NCBI GenBank assembly: GCA_007922305.1
Contig: ML677333.1
Span: 20,109,555-20,173,554, forward strand
Direction: 5' to 3'
DNA: 64,000 bases
Origin: Dermatemys mawii
Lineage: Eukaryota > Chordata > Testudines > Dermatemydidae
The stretch's first letter is position 1, and each line of letters opens with the position of its first letter. The position numbers were made by a program, and so were the translations under genes. The notes beneath the pieces were generated by a model. It ran no database searches. It was not told the DNA's origin and was given only the letters and a program-made list of their open reading frames with translations. Positions 46,851 through 58,313 of this stretch are shown here, in pieces.

Positions 46851-47177
46851 TCCTAGGGTCTGACTAAGTTTATTTTGCATAATCACTCAATTACAGTTGC
46901 AGTATAAATGCTTGATTTAATTCCTTGTTTTGTGTTTGTGTGTGTGTGTTGTGTTTAAATCAATAAACTTTCAACTTGAATGAATGCTTCTGAGTGTTTG
47001 CCAAGTAATGTAGTAAAATCATGGCCTCTATAGAAAACAACCCCAGACCTATGTATCACTGTTTAATATTGGACATGGAGAGAGTTTATAAAAACCTTTA
47101 ACTCCTTAGGCCCTGATGATGAATATCAATACAACATTTCTGCCTTTTGAAATAGGTACTTAATATGGTATGCATTA
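46851..47177. other. No gene recognised; possible polyadenylation signal
   Basis: AATCAATAAACTTTCAACTT near 46960-46980, after a GT-rich run at 46935-46950, looks like the 3' end of an LTR or transcript. No gene can be attached to it. Confidence 0.45.
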
Positions 47178-47185
47178 GTCTAGGA

Positions 47186-47779
47186 CAGGGGTCTCCAAAC
47201 TACAGCCCGAGGGCCAGATTCAGCCACTGGCTTTGATTTGTCCGCCCCCCCCAAACAACACGGGATAAGCGAGCAGGCAAAGGCTGCTGCAGCTGAGCAG
47301 GCAGGCTGAGCAGGCAGGGGGAGGGGCCACTGGCAGCAGCTCACATGTGGGAGCAGCTGAGCTGTGGGAGGGGTGAGTGCCCCTAGGAGCCAGTGTCCCC
47401 CAAAAAGGGGAGACAACTTAGGGGAGAGCCAAGCAGGCACAGACTCCTTCTTAGAGTAGAAATACAAGCCAGATGCTTAATTACATCTCCAATAAATGGA
47501 GTAAAGAAGATGGAAATAAAATTAAAAAATAATGTGAAATGATTTATAACGTATTGACAAATATTCTGTGATTTCACAATACCTGCATTGATTATACAGC
47601 TACTTTTATACCTGATTTAGAATTTAATGCAACACTGACACAGTAGAGGAGTGTTCGGTTCTTTTACAATTTGCATATATTTTTAATATATTTAATTTTT
47701 TCCCCACAGTCGCTTTGGTCTGCAAAGTCCCTTCAAAAATCTAATATGGCCCTCAGCTGATAAAGTTTGGAGACCCCTG
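47186..47779. mobile_element. hAT-type element, 594 bp, 8-bp duplication GTCTAGGA
   Basis: It starts CAGGGGTCTCCAAACTAC and ends AAAGTTTGGAGACCCCTG, an inverted pair with almost no mismatch. GTCTAGGA is directly repeated at 47178-47185 and 47780-47787. The interior has no transposase. The well-kept ends suggest a fairly young insertion. Confidence 0.93.
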
Positions 47780-47787
47780 GTCTAGGA

Positions 47788-48442
47788 CAACCCCTGATCC
47801 TTAGCCAGAACAACTTAATTGGATTCTTTGGAATGTGTTGTGTTTTGTGCTCTTACCTGAGACTTGAAGTGAGATGGAGTTAATGAGATTAATAGAAAAT
47901 AAAAGGCTGTTGAAGATAGTGTCACTTTTGGGGGCTCAATCCAAACCAGTGATAGATTGTGTCACCAACTGCTCTGTAACTCTTGGTGCTTTAAATTCTC
48001 TGTTGCTGTGTCTCACGGCCTGGATGCCAATAGCTGGCAGACAAGCCTAAGGTTTCCTGATTGTCCTTGTGCTGTGCAACCCTGGTTTAGCACTTGGATC
48101 CCAACAGCATGCCTATAACACAACAGCCTCACACTGGTTTCCACCACTCTTGGTTCCTACTTGCAAGGTGACCCCCCGACCCCTGCAAATGACCCCCAGT
48201 CCCAAATTTCCCAAAATAGCCTGTCCTGGAATGTCCAACCCTCTCCTGGAATACTCAGAGAATTAATAAGGTTTGTTGCTCCTTTCAAGAGACAAAAGCA
48301 TAGCTTCTGACTTTAACTGGAGTTAAGAATCACTTCAAACACAGGGTTGGTTTAAATTAAAACTAAAACAAGTTTATAAACATAATATTACTAACTCCTC
48401 ATATAATGTTAATGCATCATTATATAATTCTGATGTAAGCAG
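47788..48442. other. No gene recognised; LTR-like text
   Basis: The stretch 47990-48420 (for example CCTGGTTTAGCACTTGGATC) resembles an LTR-type repeat I remember from turtles and may be one that the next element has interrupted. No terminal pair could be found. Confidence 0.4.
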
Positions 48443-49979
48443 TGTCAGGAATGAGATATATTCTGACATCTGGTGGCGAACTATGGGAATTGCAGTGAGT
48501 CTTGGAAAATAATTCTGGGGCTGATCAATTTGCATAGACACACCCACTGCGCCTAGCCCACAGCAGCCCACATGGCCACTTCGGCTGATGAGGGAGCCCC
48601 AGTTTCTATGTTATTGGGGCAGGAATGATAAAGTGATGTTACTGTGATTATGTGAATGAAGGACTATGGACATGTACTTGGCCCTTGTTATGATGGAGGG
48701 ACTCGCCATCATCTAGGTAGCACTCACTGGGCAAGGGCCGTGCGTTTCAGAACACTGTGAGATTGAGAGAGGTGGTGGACAAGCACCTATACCTTTGGTT
48801 GAGGGCTATGTCTGAGGGCCTCTCAGGCCTATTGCACCCTGCTTCTCTCCACTGTGGAGTGTCAGAATTGAATTTTGCTTCTATTAGGAGCCTGGTTTTA
48901 GGCTGCTGAGCTGAAAATTGCTTTGGGCTCACTGGTGTACCTGCACTAAGGCTCCCCTACTGTATGCTGAAATCACTTAAGAGCTAAAGAAATCACTGAG
49001 CACTGTCTTAAGTAGGGGGGCTTGAAAAAAGTGCAGAGTGGCTGGTGCAGCAGAGCAGTCTGCGTGTCGGCTAGCAGGACGGCTAGCGGAGTTGTTGGTG
49101 CTGCGGAGTGGCTGGTGCGGCAGAGCTGTCTGTATGAGCCGTTGGTGCTACGGGTAGAGTGACCGGTGCAGCAGAGCTGTCTGTCGACTAGCGGAGGCAT
49201 TGGTGCTGCGGGCAGAGTGACCGGCGCGGCACAGCTGTCTGTGTGTCAGCTACCGGAGATGTTGGTGCTGCGGGCAGAGTGACCGGTGCGGCACAGCTGT
49301 CTGTGTGTCAACTACCGGAGGCGTTGGTGCTGCGGGCAGAGTGACCGGCTCGGCACGGCTGTCTGTGTGTCGGCTAGCAGAGCAGCTAGTGGATCAACGG
49401 GCAGAGCGGTTCGTGGGACAGCCAGCGGAGCAGAGCCGATTGCGGGGAGAGCTGCAGCGGAACCTCACGGAGAGGCGGCGCAGTCGGCCTCGGACCACGT
49501 AAGGTGCCCCGTGCCCTACCCTCCATTTCCACCCAGGCTGGGAGGTAAGACTCTGCCAATTGACTTTCGAGCTCTGCACTGACCCAGAACAGAGACTCTT
49601 GGGCTGCTGGACTTTGGGACTATTGAGTGACTTTTTGGGGTTGCGGAACTCAAGAGCCAAAGGGAAGGCCACGGCCTATTTGCTGGGAGGGGGGCTTCTG
49701 GTTCATGGTTTGGTTTATTAACCTTTTTTTTGTGGTGTTTCCCCAATATAATGCCACATTGTTTCTCCCTGTTATTAAAAGGCTTTGGTACACTCAGACT
49801 CAGTGCTTGCGAGAGGGGAAGTATTGTCTCTTACAGACGCCCAGAGGGGTGGTATATGGTTGTCCCAGGTCACTGGGTGGGGGCTCGAGCCGGTTTTTGT
49901 ATTGTACTATTGGAATGGAACCCCTGGATACTGAACCCGGCCCTTGTTGCTGCCAACTCTGATGGGCAGAAGGGTTACA
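48443..49979 (+). mobile_element. Endogenous-retrovirus-type LTR, about 1.5 kb
   Basis: The unit begins TGTCAGGAATGAG and ends AGAAGGGTTACA. TG...CA ends, an ATTAAAAGG signal followed by a GC-rich R/U5-like region (49770-49979), and a tandem array within the first part fit a large LTR. No duplication at the edges is visible and no internal viral gene is present next to it. The identity is from memory of the family, so moderate confidence. Confidence 0.6.
49025..49400. repeat. Minisatellite, 62-bp period in its last units
   Basis: TGGTGCTGCGGGCAGAGTGA starts units at 49201, 49263 and 49325 (period 62). Earlier, shorter units begin at 49096 and 49143 (periods 47 and 58). CpG-rich units share GGCACAGCTGTCTGTGTGTC. 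It lies inside the LTR-like unit. Confidence 0.9.
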
Positions 49980-50543
49980 CTATTAATTACATGTGTGTCA
50001 GCTTTCAGAAAAGACCTCACTCTATGCATTTCTATAATACAATAATATTGTACACAATCAGTTGATTCAGTTATTTATTATCTGAGGTTCAGACAGGCAG
50101 GTAAACCACTGATACAAAGTTAAAGTAAGAAAGTGTCTTTTCTACTTCTGGGAAGAGATGCCATGTGTAGGCTAGACCTAGAAGATTTGGGAAGAGAGAA
50201 CTATTACTCAAGGGTGAAACTAAAGGCTAAAAAGAAGTGAAATAAATGGAAGGCCCTAAGGTCCACTTGCCTAAGAGAGGCACTTCAATCTTTGACACTT
50301 AGCTGAACAAAGCCACTACTTTATATAGTCAAAGCCAGTCATCAGGGTAGACCAAGAGGTAAAATTAAAAGGTGTCAAAATATAAGCATATCAACATAAA
50401 AGAATAATGGTAGAAATAGATGACTTTAAGGGAGAAGATAGAGACAAAAAAAACAGAGGGGTGAGATACGAACTTTGTGAGGTGCCATGGAGAACTGGGC
50501 TTGGAGACATGTGAAGAGATCTGGGTATCTATGGAGCATATAT
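49980..50543. other. No gene recognised
   Basis: A short G/A-rich run occurs near 50430-50460. Nothing else is seen. Confidence 0.5.
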
Positions 50544-50553
50544 TTGTGCTTAA

Positions 50554-50785
50554 CTGGAGAGGTAGCCGTGTTAGTCTGGATCTGCAGAAGCAACAGAGTC
50601 CTGTGGCACCCTAAAGACTAACAAAAGTATTGAAGCACAAGCTTTCGTGGGCTAATACCCACTTTGTTGGATGCATGCAGTGGATACTTCTGCATATTTC
50701 CACTGCATGCAGCCGACAAAGTGGGAATGAGCTTATGCTTCAATACTTTTGTTAGTCTTTAAGGTGCCACAGGGCTCTTTGTTGC
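50554..50785. mobile_element. Inverted-dimer repeat, 10-bp direct repeats
   Basis: The left arm (from GCAACAGAGTCCTGTGGC at 50591) and the right arm (to GCTCTTTGTTGC at 50785) are inverse copies about 85-95 bp long, with a short deletion in the right arm. The left arm has an extra head, GAGGTAGCCGTGTTAGTCTG. TTGTGCTTAA stands on both sides (50544-50553 and 50786-50795), as expected of a retrotransposed unit. The sequence is familiar from turtle genomes, but its superfamily is not known to me. Confidence 0.85.
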
Positions 50786-50795
50786 TTGTGCTTAA

Positions 50796-52015
50796 TTGTA
50801 GATTGTAATTCTCTATCACAAAATTAGCGACTACGGAAACCACCCTAGATTTGCCCCCATGGTTTGATAACAACAGAGTTACTCAATGAGTTATAGAGCT
50901 ACAGTGCACAGCTTTTTGTTACTAGAAGAAGCATGAAACACGGAGGTCATAAATTCTCAAATTTGAGATCTTATTTCCCAACTACAAAGTTCCATTTTCT
51001 GGACTTTAGGAGCTTATGTTGATGGAAGAGTTCAAAGATCTATCTATATGCCTTGGGCATTTAGAATACCTAAGTGATACTATGAGATATAATGAATAGG
51101 CAGCAGAATATGGTCACTGTTTTAAGTATTAGGGGAAAAAACTTGTTATTGCAGATAAAGTCACATGCAGACAAAGCATGATCCTCTGAATCACATCCAA
51201 GTATAATAATTTTTCCATTGAAAGCTGAGCATATACAAACAGTTTATTTTTCTTGAAGTGGTGATTTCCCTTCCCCATCCTTTCCTTCAACTGGGACTTT
51301 CAGTAATGCTAACAGCTGCAACCAAAAATGTGTTTGGCTGAGCCTGGGATACCTTACCGTCATCTTGATGGCATTTCCCTCTTTAGAGCTCCCCATAAAC
51401 ATTGGCCAAACTAATTCATGATCCTCGTTCAAATCTCTCCTTAAAATTCTTCTCTGTTGTGATGTGTACAAAATCTTGACAGCATTTATGCTGCGGTCCC
51501 AGCACACCAGCAGCCTATCATGTTGATCATTATCATCTCATTGTTTCCATGTATCTGTATCCATCTGTTACCTCTTGTCTGACACTTACATTGTCAATTA
51601 TTTGGGACAGAAACTGTGTTTTAGTTATGTGTTTGTGCCTGGCACAATGGAGTCCAGGTCCATGTCTGGGATCTTTAGGTGCACTGTAGTACAAATAAAA
51701 ATAAATGGATGTGCGAATATAACAATAACTTTTGAACACTGCATTTAATCAGTTCTAAGAGTTCTGGGAAAGGTCTAAGCATCAATGGGCAGAACTCTAT
51801 TGATTTTTGGCAAAAATTGAAAGGGGGGAAATGAGGTACAGAATCCATGGCATCTAGTTAGCATCTCTTTAGTTATCCATAGATCAAAGAACAAGTTGAT
51901 GGTAACCATTAACATATTCCAGCATAACAATACCCCCATCTCAGCTTTCCCCATGCTCACAATATAGTTTAAAATGTTAACATCCTGAAAGAGGGAGAAA
52001 GAGAAATGATAAAGA
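50796..52015. other. No gene recognised
   Basis: The minus-strand frames at 51244-51507 and 51775-52065 show no motif. Nothing else is seen. Confidence 0.5.
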
Positions 52016-52017
52016 AG

Positions 52018-52085
52018 GAGAATAAAAATGGCCAGGAGATGGGGGTACACAGAGCCCCCTGGCATGGAAGGGAGAGGTATTGGAG
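52018..52085. repeat. Short duplicated segment, copy 1
   Basis: CACAGAGCCCCCTGGCATGG is nearly repeated at 53939-53960 (CACAGAGCCCCTGGCATGAG). The surrounding text also parallels. It brackets LTR-like family B copy 2 and may mark the edges of a larger LTR element. Confidence 0.6.
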
Positions 52086-52149
52086 TTTAACTGATCACCC
52101 CTGCTCCAGAGCACCCCTATGATCAGAAGTTCCCCTGTATTCACGCCCT

Positions 52150-53300
52150 GCACATTCTTGTAATAATCTTATACAAAATAGGCCTTGTGAGGTGTTATTT
52201 GAAAGCTGACAACCTGGTGGTCAGTAATATCCTTGTGAAATGTAAGTAGCAACATAATGTGTAAAGTTATGAAATCCCCCTATATGACATTATTAGCAAA
52301 TGTTCAAAACCATACAACTGTGCCCAGGCTAACGTATGCTGAACAAAGCAATATGTCTTTATTTCAATTTACGCATAAGTAGTAAACAGGGTCTTTGAGA
52401 CAGCTAGGAGAAGAGATGGTAGGAGACAAAGCAAATTTGCATTTCAGCTAACACGTGAGAAGAAAGAGCGTAGAGCCTTCTTCAGCCCACAACTCCACTG
52501 TTTGAATAATCTTTGCTTTGACAGGTAACCCTCAGAAGAATACTCTTCATAAGTTAGCCGGCCTATAAAAGAAAGGGTCAGACAACCGCAAGGGCATGCC
52601 CTCTCTCGTCCTCACTCTCACTCACACCCATACACACACCAGTCCCTTGACTTTGAGGGGGAGATCTTGACCTGAGAATCTGATCAGTCATGTTGCTTGG
52701 AATCTGGCTGACCAAAGGATTTTCTCTTGAACCAAGATAAACCAAGCCTAGCTTGTTACGTTTCAGCAATTAGAAAGCAATTTATCTTTATTTCTCTTGT
52801 AACCATTTCTGACTTTAATACCTTATACTTAATTTACTTAATTATTTAAAGAATTTACTTAAAATCTTTTCTTCTATTAATAAACTTGTTTTTATTTTTA
52901 AACTCTTAGCCAATGTATTTAAACTGAACTGTTTTGTTAACTCTAGGTGAAGTAACAAACTGTTGAATATTGACCATTACAGAGGTAACAGACCTTTCAT
53001 ATCTGAACCCTTCAGGAGAGGGCTGGACAGTGCAGAACAGATGTTTTGGGGAAAAACTGGGACTGGGAGAGTCTTGGGGTCGCCCTGCAAATAGTAATCC
53101 AGGCTGATGGAAGCCAGAGTGTGAATGGAGTGGTGCTGACAGGCTGCTAGCATCAGAGCAGCTGGATCAAGGCCACAGCTATACCGAGACATTAAGGGTG
53201 TAACCTACATGCTAGAGGGCTGTTTGTGAGCATTGCCAGGCACCCAAGGTTGGGGGCAGGTAGTGACACAACCTCTCACTGGTCTGGTTTGCATCCCAGA
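52150..53300 (+). mobile_element. LTR-like repeat family B, copy 2
   Basis: TGTGAGGTGTTATTTGAAAG, GCAACATAATGTGTAAAGTT and TTGTAACCATTTCTGACTTT follow the order of copy 1 (19765-20525). A strong AATAAACTTGTTTTTATTT near 52880 marks a polyadenylation region, and the rest, up to AATGTGACACC near 53300, has no open frame. It probably is a retrovirus-type LTR. Confidence 0.55.
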
Positions 53301-54865
53301 ATGTGACACCCCCACCTCACACTCTCAGAGCACAAAGCTTTCAGTAGATCCTGTTCTCAGGCCAAACCCCCTCTAGGTCCAGTTCCATTTGGGATCACAG
53401 AATCTTTTAAGTTTTTCAGAGAACCATGGCCCTCCAGCCAGCCTCTCTCAATTTCCAGCCCCTTCGGGGATTACTGTGTCTTTAAAATCATGTACCTCAC
53501 CAGCTCACTCATAATATGTTTGGGCTCCTTCAATGACCAGTCATCGGGAGTCTCTAAGCCACCTTTTTTTCTCATCAACTTCCTCTGAGCCCTAACCTTT
53601 CTTCAGGACCCAACTTCTTTAAGTCTAGGCCTTCTTTCAAGTTTCATTGCTGAGAGATGTTTCTTTCCTCTATAGCCCAGGTTTTTCTTGCAAGCCAGGT
53701 CTTTGACACACTGCCATTTCCTCTTTTTAACTCCAGTACTTCCTCTTCTGAATTGCTCTTTCCTCCTGAACAACACCTTCTTCAGGTGACATTTGAGTAC
53801 ATGACCCCTTTCAGGTGGTTCTTGTGTTTCAATAACCATTCTGCAATGCTTTATTAGCTCCAGCTGAGCTAACTGCTCCCCCCCCCTCCAGATAAGTTAA
53901 GGCTGCTTAAAAAGATTGCATCATCTTGTGACAGGGAGACACAGAGCCCCTGGCATGAGGGAGCAGGAGGGGATAGTTGCAGTGAGTCCATTAAATAGAT
54001 GAGGATGAAAAGCTGGGACACTACAAGGCAGGAGACAGGACCAGGACAAATCAGAAATAAAGCATTTTATCTCCAAAGAGTGAAAATGGACAAACAAGTG
54101 AGGAGTCAGCTGATGGGAATGACAGTGTTACCGCAGGACAGCTGCCCTGTAACATTAAGTACCAGAGACTAATCACTGTAGTTCGTCATTTGGCTAAAGG
54201 ATTTGGACATTCGTGGTTTTTGTCCATTTAGTGAAGTGGTTTTAGACTAGACATGGAAATTATCATACCCAGTGAATCTGCCACAAACTGGTTCTTTGAC
54301 TTCCTGTTCATTGAGTATATACTGCTAATATTCCCATTCTGGCAGAACAATGCATGTACAACAGTGCTCCTTTCATAGTATTTTACAGTTTCCATGTTAG
54401 TAAATACATCTTCCTTCTCCCTCCATCCAATATTAATATGACAAATAGTCATATAATAATAGTCATATTATTAGTAATGTTAGTATGAACAAATAACAAT
54501 AACTTTAAAATGAAGATGGAACTTTTAGTTTTAGCAATTCAGACCTGGCTTTCCCTTAACTCTTAATCTGTGGGCAGGTCAGGAGATTATTCTGCCTAAA
54601 GATTTGCCTTTGCTGGATGTACATTTCTGGGGAAGTAGCATTGTCACTTAGTGTACATTGGCTACCACAATGTGCTACAGACATCTTCTCCAAAGAGGTT
54701 ATGATTGAGCCAGATGATGTCATTTTCCTCATAATGCCTATTTTTTGTCATAAATAAAAGTCATTAATTACTAGCAAGTGATTCTCTGTTAGAGTACAGC
54801 AACACTCGGCTACTATGGCCCAGCTGGTATCTCAGTCCATACTCTTGATTCACACAATTATCTGT
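53301..54865. other. No gene recognised; second copy of a short duplicated segment
   Basis: 53932-53975 is the partner of the 52018-52085 segment. Open frames at 53603-53857 on both strands have no motif. Confidence 0.5.
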
Positions 54866-54867
54866 AA

Positions 54868-55085
54868 TTGCAAAGATTCATAGATTCCTAAGGCCAAAAG
54901 GGACCATTGTGGTCATTAGACCATAGGACTTCCCTTAATTAATTCCTGTTTGAATATGTTTTTCTTTTAGAAAAAAGTTCAACTTGATTTAAAGATTTCC
55001 AGTAATGAAGAATCCACCAGCATCCTTGGTATATTGTTCCAAGGGTAATTACCCTCACTGTAAAATGAGGGGGAAATGTTTTATA
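54868..55085 (-). mobile_element. CR1-type LINE 3' fragment, minus strand
   Basis: It begins TTCATAGATTCCTAAGGCC and runs through AGGACTTCCCTTAATTAATT, in the same order as 3110-3330. This is the 3' untranslated end only, a typical heavily 5'-truncated insertion. Confidence 0.72.
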
Positions 55086-55700
55086 AAAGTGAAATTTTGC
55101 AAACTCATTTAACCAGATAATGTCCTGTTGCTTGTTTAGGCCCTAATCCTACAACTGACTGTATGCCTACAAAAAGACCATCCACCATTTTCATGTAAGA
55201 TCAAAACTTTTTTAAAAAAAAAAACGACACAATTTTAATTCATTTCAAAAGGAGGAAGCATGGGAAAATAAAACTAGTCTACAGTCTCATTGATTTGATA
55301 GTGTGATTTGATTGTGTGATAGGTTGGAAATGGTATAATAAATCTGCTATTGTCAATCACTTATGCCATATTCCAGGCTCTATGTTTTCCCTTTTATAAG
55401 CTAATGAATAGTCTGTACAAGCTGCTTAAAAAGCTTGAGATACAGAAAGATAAATGCCTTTCTATCTTTATCCTGTCCATCTTTCAGATTTGATATAGAA
55501 TTAATAAATCAAGTGGTCTGTTCCCAAAGTGTGTTTTTGTTTAGGCCTAGGTCAGTCATCTGCAGGCTGGAGAAGCCACAGTAAAATTTATTCACTATGG
55601 TTTCTGAGAGTTTACATAGCTTTTCAAGGTATAAAAGAGAGACATTTATCCTACACACTTAGATCTTAATTTTTAAAAAAAGGAGTTTTTAAAAAGCATG
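55086..55700. other. No gene recognised
   Basis: AT-rich text with no motif or nameable repeat. Confidence 0.5.
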
Positions 55701-55705
55701 TGGTC

Positions 55706-56182
55706 TGTGATGGCTGGCACTAGCTGGGAAGCATCATCTAGTGATTGGGGAGTCAGTCCTTCCTAATGCAGAAGGAAGTTGCTGGGGGGAGTGGGTCTTC
55801 CCACTCTACTAGGCACCTGCCAGCGCCCTGCAAGAGCTACCAAAGGGCCAGCACCCAGGAACCTCTAAGGCTGCCCTCCTTGGGCCACTTTCTATTGTCC
55901 AAGTTTTGCTGTCTGTAGGAAAAAGGTAACAGAAAAGGGTAGTAACTGCACCTTCAGCCTGTCTTCTCCCAGCTGGAAGTTTCCCCTTTTTCAGGAGAGG
56001 CTTCTTCAGCTCCCCTTATCAGGAGCTCCCAGAGCAGTCTCTATCTCCTTGCCTTGTCAGCCTCCTCCTAAGCTGTCTGGCTTGCTTTTAAGTTCTGCAG
56101 GTGTAGCTAGGCAGAGTCATCTGAGACCAGAGTTGCTCTTTAACCCTTTTCAGTTCTAGCTCAGCTTATAAACCCTGTCACA
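55706..56182. mobile_element. Solo LTR, 477 bp, 5-bp duplication TGGTC
   Basis: The unit starts TGTGATGG and ends CCTGTCACA, an inverted terminus. TGGTC is directly repeated at 55701-55705 and 56183-56187. Read on the minus strand it begins TGTGACAGG like the 20684 LTR, so it may belong to the same broad class. No internal coding sequence adjoins it. Confidence 0.85.
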
Positions 56183-56187
56183 TGGTC

Positions 56188-56990
56188 CACCACCCATAAA
56201 TATTTTTATGAGTTGCATTAGCACAGGCCCCCATTGTCTCCCCAGTAATTCTGCTGGAGTAAGGAGATTCTTCAGAAAGCAGAGGGTCGGCCAAGCAATA
56301 GACACAGAATCATTCTGCAGCTGGAACTATAACCTAAGGATTGGAGTAGCCTCTGTGGCTGTTTTGTCCATCCCCCATCTTAAGTGGAAGGACCAGGGAA
56401 ACTGCATAGCGATCGCACCTCTAAGTCTGTATTCCCCCTGCCTCCAAAGAGCTAATACATATGACCTCCCCTGAAGGATATGTGGTGGGCAGAGGCTGGA
56501 TTCCCTGCACAGACTCCTGATATCTTGTATCTCTTCTTCTGTGAAGCAAACTGCAGTGGTTTCAGTGTTTCTCTGCACCTTCAGAAAGGGGAGCAGCATT
56601 TGGACAATAGAGTCAATATAGCTGATATTAATTTGTGACTCTTTTTAAAATAATAGGCTCCTGAAAAAATCCTGAATACAACATTCTTCTACAGGCACTC
56701 AGATATTATGATGAGAGCCATATAAATACCTAGACAGATGTTTGTAATGGGCACTGTACAAATCAGTACACACTCCTGCTAGTAAAGATTATAAGTACCG
56801 GTGAGAGCTAAGTAGATGCTGATTACAATATCCTCATGCCTTTCAGTATAGTATTGTCACAGTTCTAATAGTCAGTCATGTATTCCCTTTTGTCTTCATT
56901 TTCTGAAAAGCAGCTTTTGGGATCGCAGATTGTTCATTTGAATGTGCTATTAACTCTGTATCTTGACATTCACATAGTTTTTGCTAAACA
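56188..56990. other. No gene recognised
   Basis: Frames of about 90 codons on both strands at 56208-56599 overlap each other and show no motif. Confidence 0.5.
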
Positions 56991-56992
56991 TT

Positions 56993-57396
56993 GGAGCTGG
57001 TAGAAAAGTTTTAGCTAGAATCATTTTTCCATAAGAAATGATGTGTCATCAAAGCTGAAACTTCTTCTAGGAACATGTTGATTATGATGAAATTTTCAGC
57101 TGAAAAAATTTGAAGCCATTTTGTTTTGATTTCCTCGTTTCATTTCATTCTGACTCTTTTTTTGTTTCAACTTTTAGGGTTTTTTAAATAAACTTTTAAT
57201 GTAGTTAATATTTATATATGGTATTTACATTATAAATTTTTCAACATTAACAAAACAAAACATTGAAATTACCTAAACAAACCAGTTCAATAAAGTCATT
57301 TTGATATTTCTGAAAAGAAATATTTTGCAAATTTATTCCATGGTAAATTTAAAAATTTCTAATTTTTGTCTCAATTCAGTTTCTAACCAGCTCTAC
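56993..57396. repeat. AT-rich palindromic repeat with AGCTGGT/ACCAGCT ends
   Basis: GGAGCTGGTAGAAAAG at the left and CTAACCAGCTCTAC at the right are inverse ends. The interior is a mosaic of GAAAATTTTCA-like words. It relates to 12905-13130 and 40680-41065. Confidence 0.62.
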
Positions 57397-57487
57397 TACA
57401 CACTTTTGTTCTTCACCCTGGTCCTGATTAAAAGTCTATAAAAGTCCCTAGAAATACTCCCATTAAGTTCAATTGGCTTTGGCCCTA

Positions 57488-58225
57488 ACATAAGAACATA
57501 AAAACATAAGAAAGACCGTACTGGGTCAGATCAAAGGTCCATCTAGCCCAGTATCCTATCTACTGACAGTGGCCAATGCCAGGTGCCCCAGAGTAAGTGA
57601 ACCTAACGGGTAAGGATCAAGTGATCTCTCTCCTGCCATCCATCACCCCCCTTCTGACAAACAGAGGCTAGGGACACCATTCCTTACCCATTAATGGACT
57701 TAACCTCCATGAATTTATCCAGTTCTCTTTTAAACCCTGTTATAGTCCTAGCCTTCACAGCCTCCTCAGGCAAGGAGTTCTACAGGTTGACTGTGCGCTG
57801 TGTGAAGAACTTCCTTTTATTTGTTTTAAACCTGCTGCCCACTAATTTCATTGAGTGACCTCGTTCTTCTATTATGGGAACAAGTAGATAACTTTTCCTT
57901 ATTCACTTCCTCCACACCACTCATAATTTTATATACCTTTATCATATCCCCCCTTAGTCTCCTCTTTTCCAAGCTAATAAGTCCTAGCCTCTTTAATCTC
58001 TGCTCATATAGGACCTGTTCCAAACCCCTAATCATTTTAGATGCCCTTCTCTGAACCTTTTCTAATGACAGTATATCCTTTTCGAGATGAGGAGACCACA
58101 TTTGTACACAGTATTCAAGATGTGGGCGCACTATGGATTTGTATAAGGGCAATAAGATATTATCCGTCTTATTCTCTATCCCTTTTTTAATGATTCCTAA
58201 CATCCTGTTTGCTTTTTTGACTGGT
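57488..58225 (-). mobile_element. CR1-like LINE 3' end, minus strand
   Basis: The minus strand from 58203 to 57826 is open for 125 codons: M-L-G-I-I-K-K-G-I-E-N-K, then H-L-E-Y-C-V-Q-M-W-S-P-H, then R-L-K-R-L-G-L-I-S-L-E-K-R-R. This is the C-terminal part of a CR1-type polymerase protein. The 3' untranslated region follows down to a tail of TTATGTTC-type units near 57488-57510. The open frame overlaps in sequence with the end of the 46-kb copy. The copy is strongly 5'-truncated but little mutated, so it is fairly young. Confidence 0.88.
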
Positions 58226-58313
58226 CCTATTCAATTCTTCATTGTTTATCTTACATTTTTTTCCCCTTTGTACACCCTTCTTCTGAGTGTACCTTTTTTT
58301 GTGCACTTAACAG

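Noticed and set aside
49025..49400. CRISPR-like array
   Set aside because: The units are directly adjoining 62-bp tandem repeats without unique spacers, in a vertebrate genome.
58133..58313. First half of a 132-codon plus-strand frame
   Set aside because: It is antisense to the LINE C-terminal coding region at 57826-58203. Only the later part is kept as a candidate exon.
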